A DNA stretch of 8,784 nucleotides from NCBI GenBank assembly GCA_016191305.1, contig JACPOX010000026.1, forward strand, positions 6,170-14,953, given 5' to 3'. A program made the position numbers and the translations under genes. This stretch comes from Legionella longbeachae (GTDB taxonomy: Bacteria > Pseudomonadota > Gammaproteobacteria > Legionellales > Legionellaceae). The notes beneath the pieces are model-generated. The model saw nothing but the letters and a program-made list of their open reading frames with translations, was not told the origin of the DNA and ran no database searches. Below, piece by piece: positions 6,463 to 8,784 of the stretch (position 1 is the first letter of the stretch; every line of letters begins with the position of its first letter).

Positions 6463-6497
6463 CTAGTGAACGTTTAATGGTGTCAACTAGGTGAACG
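6463..6497. repeat. Short direct repeat CTAG(G)TGAACG, with an overlapping inverted repeat
   Basis: CTAGTGAACG (6463-6472) recurs as CTAGGTGAACG (6487-6497). CCTAGT (6462-6467) and ACTAGG (6486-6491) are also mutually inverted. The second copy runs into a 9-bp stem with a 3-nt loop (6496-6504 pairing with 6508-6516, two G-U pairs). The role is unknown. Confidence 0.4.
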
Positions 6498-6524
6498 ACT
6501 ATCTCAAAGGTAGTTGCTAGGGTT

Positions 6525-6547
6525 GAAGCGCACAGCGCGCTTCTTTT
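6525..6547 (+). terminator. Intrinsic terminator closing the rightward transcription unit
   Basis: GAAGCGC (6525-6531) pairs perfectly with GCGCTTC (6537-6543) around a 5-nt loop and is followed at once by TTTT (6544-6547). It is correctly oriented for + strand transcription, 133 bp after the effector stop and just before the end of the convergent phaC. On the other strand no U-run follows the stem, so it acts one way. Confidence 0.7.
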
Positions 6548-6583
6548 AACGCCATGACGTGTACGTTTACATTCTGGTATTTT

Positions 6584-8326
6584 CTAGTTTTGCAAAACAT
6601 AACTTCCTGGCGCATCCATTATTGGTTGCAATGGTAATTGGCTAAAGTCTGGAGCCGAGATGGATTTTCCTGAATGAGCTTTTAGCCATTTTAGCCATTC
6701 TGGCCACCAAGAACCAGGGTGTTCTGTTGCATGTTCCAACCATTGTTCTGCGCTCGCAGGAGAATGATGATTTACCTTATAAGCATATTTCTTTGATTCA
6801 GGTGCATTGATAATTCCTGCAATATGTCCTGAGCTTCCAAGAACGAAGCGTTTAGGGCCACTCATTAGCTGAAAGCCTTTATAAGTGGTTTTCCATGGAG
6901 CGATATGATCTTTTTCAGTGGAAAGGAAAAAAGTGGGAATATCGATACCACTGACATCAATCGGTGTATGGTTTAGATGAATTTTACCTGGTTTTGCCAG
7001 ATCATTATGTAAATACATCCATCTTAAATATTGTGAATGCATTGTTGCTGGCATATTGGTTGAATCTGAGTTCCAGTACAAGATGTCAAAGGGTACTGGG
7101 TTTTTACCACGGAGATAATTTTTAATAAAAAAGGACCATATCAAATCATTTGCTCTGAGGGAATTGAAGCTTGAGGCCATAAATTTTCCAGCAAGATAGC
7201 CCTTGGATTTCATTTCATCTTCCAATTTTTTAATCTGTTGCTCATCAATAAAAACTGCAATATCACCTGGGTCACTAAAATCTATCATTGAAGCTAAAAA
7301 AGTGGCACTACGAACGGAGTTGTCTTGATGTGCTTTATTATAGGCGAGGAGCATCGAAAGGAGCGTCCCTCCAATACAAAATCCAACTGTATTTACTTGG
7401 TCCACTTTGAGTTGTTTTTGAATGGTGCTTATTGCGGTTAATGGTCCTTCTTGTAAATAATCATACAAATTTTTATGAGAGAAGCTTGAGTCTGGATTAA
7501 CCCAAGAAATGATAAATACAGTAATTCCTTGCTTCACCAACCAACGGATCAATGAATTATGTGGACTTAAATCGAGAATGTAATATTTGTTAATCCAGGG
7601 TGGAATTATGAGAAGAGGAACAGATTTCACTTTTGTTGATTGAGGCGTATATTGAATGAGTTCCATCATGCTGTTACGATAGACTACTTTTCCAGGTGTT
7701 ATGGCAATATTTACTCCAAGTTTGAACGCTTCTTTATCCGTCATTTTTATCATTAATCGTGTTGAACCTACTTCCAGATCAGAAAGCAGATTATGCAGTC
7801 CATGTAGCAAATTTTTGCCATGACTTTTCAATGTTTCATCCATAAGCTGTGGATTGGTATGAATAAAATGGGCAGGGGATAATGCATCTAAATATTGTTT
7901 GGTAAAAAATTGGAGACGTTTTGCTGTATTTTTGTCAGGGTACTCCATCTTTGCAAATAAAATATTCATATGCTGACTGGCTAAGAGGTAATGCTGGGTT
8001 AACATATTAAAAAAAGGGTTATTTAACCAATCCTCTTCGTTAAAACGTGGATCATTAATTGGCATGGGAGTCCCTTCCAACCAATGCTGGAATTGAGATT
8101 GCACTAGCTTAATCGCATCTTCCCAATAAGCAATTTGCATTAGCCAAACTTTTTCTGGATTTTTTAAAAGAATGGAGACTACATTTTGGAACTGTTCGGT
8201 TAAATCAATATACTGATTGACTAATACAGGAAGTTGTAAGGGGGCTTCTTTAATATCGGAAATAATTTGCAGACTCTTTTCTGCAATTGCTTGCAATAGC
8301 ATTCCAAGCTCTTTGTCATGGGTCAT
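6584..8326 (-). CDS. phaC: Class I polyhydroxyalkanoate (PHB) synthase
   Basis: The enzyme polymerises (R)-3-hydroxybutyryl-CoA into polyhydroxybutyrate at the surface of storage granules. From the ATG at 8326 the protein has 580 residues, close to the Cupriavidus necator enzyme (589). The N-terminal domain typical of class I synthases covers about 1-200 and an alpha/beta hydrolase core follows. The catalytic triad is visible: C317 in the lipase-like box GFCIGG, D473 in EKDHIAPW and H501 in GSSGHIAG. The conserved ILYWNSDSTNMP (415-426) and the Trp-rich PGSWWPEWLKWL (537-548) near the C-terminus also fit. I chose ATG 8326 because AGGA lies 6 nt before it; a TTG at 8344 would add six residues but has no ribosome site. 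No phaA, phaB, phaE or phasin gene adjoins. It converges on the effector gene. Confidence 0.95.
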   Translation of the reverse strand: MTHDKELGMLLQAIAEKSLQIISDIKEAPLQLPVLVNQYIDLTEQFQNVVSILLKNPEKVWLMQIAYWEDAIKLVQSQFQHWLEGTPMPINDPRFNEEDWLNNPFFNMLTQHYLLASQHMNILFAKMEYPDKNTAKRLQFFTKQYLDALSPAHFIHTNPQLMDETLKSHGKNLLHGLHNLLSDLEVGSTRLMIKMTDKEAFKLGVNIAITPGKVVYRNSMMELIQYTPQSTKVKSVPLLIIPPWINKYYILDLSPHNSLIRWLVKQGITVFIISWVNPDSSFSHKNLYDYLQEGPLTAISTIQKQLKVDQVNTVGFCIGGTLLSMLLAYNKAHQDNSVRSATFLASMIDFSDPGDIAVFIDEQQIKKLEDEMKSKGYLAGKFMASSFNSLRANDLIWSFFIKNYLRGKNPVPFDILYWNSDSTNMPATMHSQYLRWMYLHNDLAKPGKIHLNHTPIDVSGIDIPTFFLSTEKDHIAPWKTTYKGFQLMSGPKRFVLGSSGHIAGIINAPESKKYAYKVNHHSPASAEQWLEHATEHPGSWWPEWLKWLKAHSGKSISAPDFSQLPLQPIMDAPGSYVLQN

Positions 8327-8358
8327 CCATAATCCTATAAACAAATATATAAAGTCCT

Positions 8359-8387
8359 ATTTTGGTTTGTTTCTTTTTGTTTATCAA
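8359..8387 (-). promoter_or_regulatory. Possible promoter for phaC
   Basis: On the minus strand TTGATA (8387-8382, 5/6) and CAAAAT (8364-8359, 4/6) are 17 bp apart, upstream of the phaC start at 8326. The -10 is weak; the site is proposed because no other hexamer pair with good spacing is seen in the 191-bp gap. Confidence 0.3.
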
Positions 8388-8406
8388 GTACTCTTTAGAG
8401 GAGGAG

Positions 8407-8565
8407 ATGCGGGAGATAGCAAAGCACGAGTCAATAACTATATTTACGCTGCTAAAGACTCATGCATTTCGGTGGGCTATGGGAATCAATGCAGTCGATT
8501 CAACTGCATTAGGATTATTACTTAAAAGCCCTCACGCAACGAATAAAAAACGACAAATTTTTTGA
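8407..8565 (+). CDS. Doubtful 52-residue ORF, possible remnant of a STAS-domain protein
   Basis: An ATG at 8407 follows a strong purine ribosome site, AGAGGAGGAG, although the AGGAG core is only about 3 nt from the ATG, closer than usual. The frame runs 52 codons to TGA at 8563-8565. The segment NAVDSTALGLLLKS resembles the V-D-S-[ST]-x-L-G-x-L-L signature of STAS (anti-sigma factor antagonist) domains, but a full STAS domain needs about 100 residues and the first strands and the C-terminal half are missing. NAVDSTAL is also encoded by a perfect inverted repeat (8488-8510), so the match may be accidental. The ORF overlaps the opposite-strand DUF1566 gene by 48 bp. It is either a decayed fragment, a small gene or chance; I lean to fragment or chance. 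Confidence 0.2.
   Translation: MREIAKHESITIFTLLKTHAFRWAMGINAVDSTALGLLLKSPHATNKKRQIF
8488..8510. repeat. Perfect 8-bp inverted repeat downstream of the DUF1566 gene
   Basis: AATGCAGT (8488-8495) and ACTGCATT (8503-8510) flank a 7-nt spacer, 8 bp past the stop of the leftward DUF1566/Lcl-like gene. Neither strand has a U-run after the stem, so it could at most stabilise an mRNA end or be a protein-binding palindrome. Confidence 0.4.
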
Positions 8566-8784
8566 TTCATAAAGTTGTTGATTGAATAAAAAAGAATCGC
8601 TAAACATTTGAAACCAGACATAGTCTTGGTGCTCCCCGGCAGATACTCCTGTTGCACTCCAATAAGTTCCATTAGATAAATTCACATTAGGAATGTTATT
8701 ATAAACTAAATTAAGTTCCATATTTTGCAATTTTGGAGTCTCTAAGGTACCACATCCTGAGCCAATACCGAATGTATCATATCC
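8518..8784 (-). CDS. C-terminal part of a DUF1566/Lcl-C-type protein (5' end outside window)
   Basis: The frame is open from the right edge to TAA at 8518-8520, giving 88 residues and no genuine start; a TTG at 8730 is internal because coding continues upstream of it (GYDTFGIGSGCGTLETPKL). The hallmarks of the DUF1566 fold, which also forms the C-terminal domain of the Legionella collagen-like adhesin Lcl, are NGTYWSATG (near residue 40), the following DYVWFQMFSD strand and the closing F-I-R-C-V-R near the end. In this family these domains are usually exported and found on the cell surface or in adhesins, but the N-terminal part that would show a signal peptide or repeats lies outside the window. 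It is on the same strand as phaC and 191 bp upstream of it; no functional link is apparent. Confidence 0.75.
   Translation of the reverse strand, partial: GYDTFGIGSGCGTLETPKLQNMELNLVYNNIPNVNLSNGTYWSATGVSAGEHQDYVWFQMFSDSFLFNQQLYESKNLSFFIRCVRAFK

Noticed and set aside
6587..6598. Perfect 12-bp palindrome GTTTTGCAAAAC next to the phaC stop
   Set aside because: It encodes the last residues V-L-Q-N of phaC and has no loop long enough for a stable hairpin; the real terminator-like element is at 6525-6547 and faces the other gene.
8327..8344. TTG start six codons upstream of the chosen phaC start
   Set aside because: There is no ribosome site before the TTG, whereas AGGA is well spaced before the ATG at 8326.
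8217..8525. 102-codon rightward ORF across the phaC start region
   Set aside because: It is largely antisense to the phaC 5' end and its composition does not resemble a protein family.
1..8784. CRISPR arrays, tRNA or rRNA genes, insertion sequences, toxin-antitoxin pairs
   Set aside because: No regularly spaced repeats, cloverleaf-like or ribosomal sequences, transposase motifs or paired small toxin/antitoxin ORFs were seen on either strand.

Overview
The window looks like a chromosomal segment of a Legionella species or a close relative in the Legionellales. It is AT-rich and carries a class I polyhydroxybutyrate synthase, the C-terminus of a DUF1566/Lcl-type protein, and a 605-residue protein built like a Dot/Icm type IV effector: a kinase-like core, a hydrophobic hairpin near the C-terminus and a Glu-rich tail. 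A match to the PmrA binding site lies upstream of that last gene. The genus is inferred from gene content and was not confirmed by any search.

Layout from left to right. Positions 1-210 (+) are the end of a small secreted or membrane protein with a YLDPGTGS motif. Positions 211-457 are non-coding, with a hairpin and long A/T tracts. Positions 458-655 (+) encode a very acidic 65-residue protein, followed after 9 bp by a PabC-like class IV PLP enzyme (665-1474, +). The latter overlaps tail-to-tail by 59 bp with a TVP38/TMEM64 (VTT, DedA-like) membrane protein (1416-2138, -). A short divergent promoter region (2139-2293) separates that gene from an Aas-type acyltransferase/acyl-ACP synthetase fusion (2294-4447, +). 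The putative effector follows (4574-6391, +). A hairpin-rich 192-bp convergent gap ending in an intrinsic terminator separates it from phaC (6584-8326, -). The right edge holds the 3' end of a DUF1566/Lcl-like gene (8518-8784, -) and one doubtful small ORF (8407-8565, +).

Much of the window concerns lipids: a VTT-family membrane protein, an Aas-like enzyme divergent from it, and a PHB synthase. The main surprises are these. (1) The acyltransferase half of the Aas homologue has lost the catalytic His of HX4D (now Arg) and the Glu of its FPEG motif (now Gln), while the adenylating half is intact, which suggests a stand-alone acyl-ACP synthetase. (2) The putative effector combines a highly divergent kinase fold with a predicted membrane hairpin. 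(3) A tandem CTTAAT-N5-CTTAAG site, 11-bp periodic, lies at the -35 position of the effector promoter.
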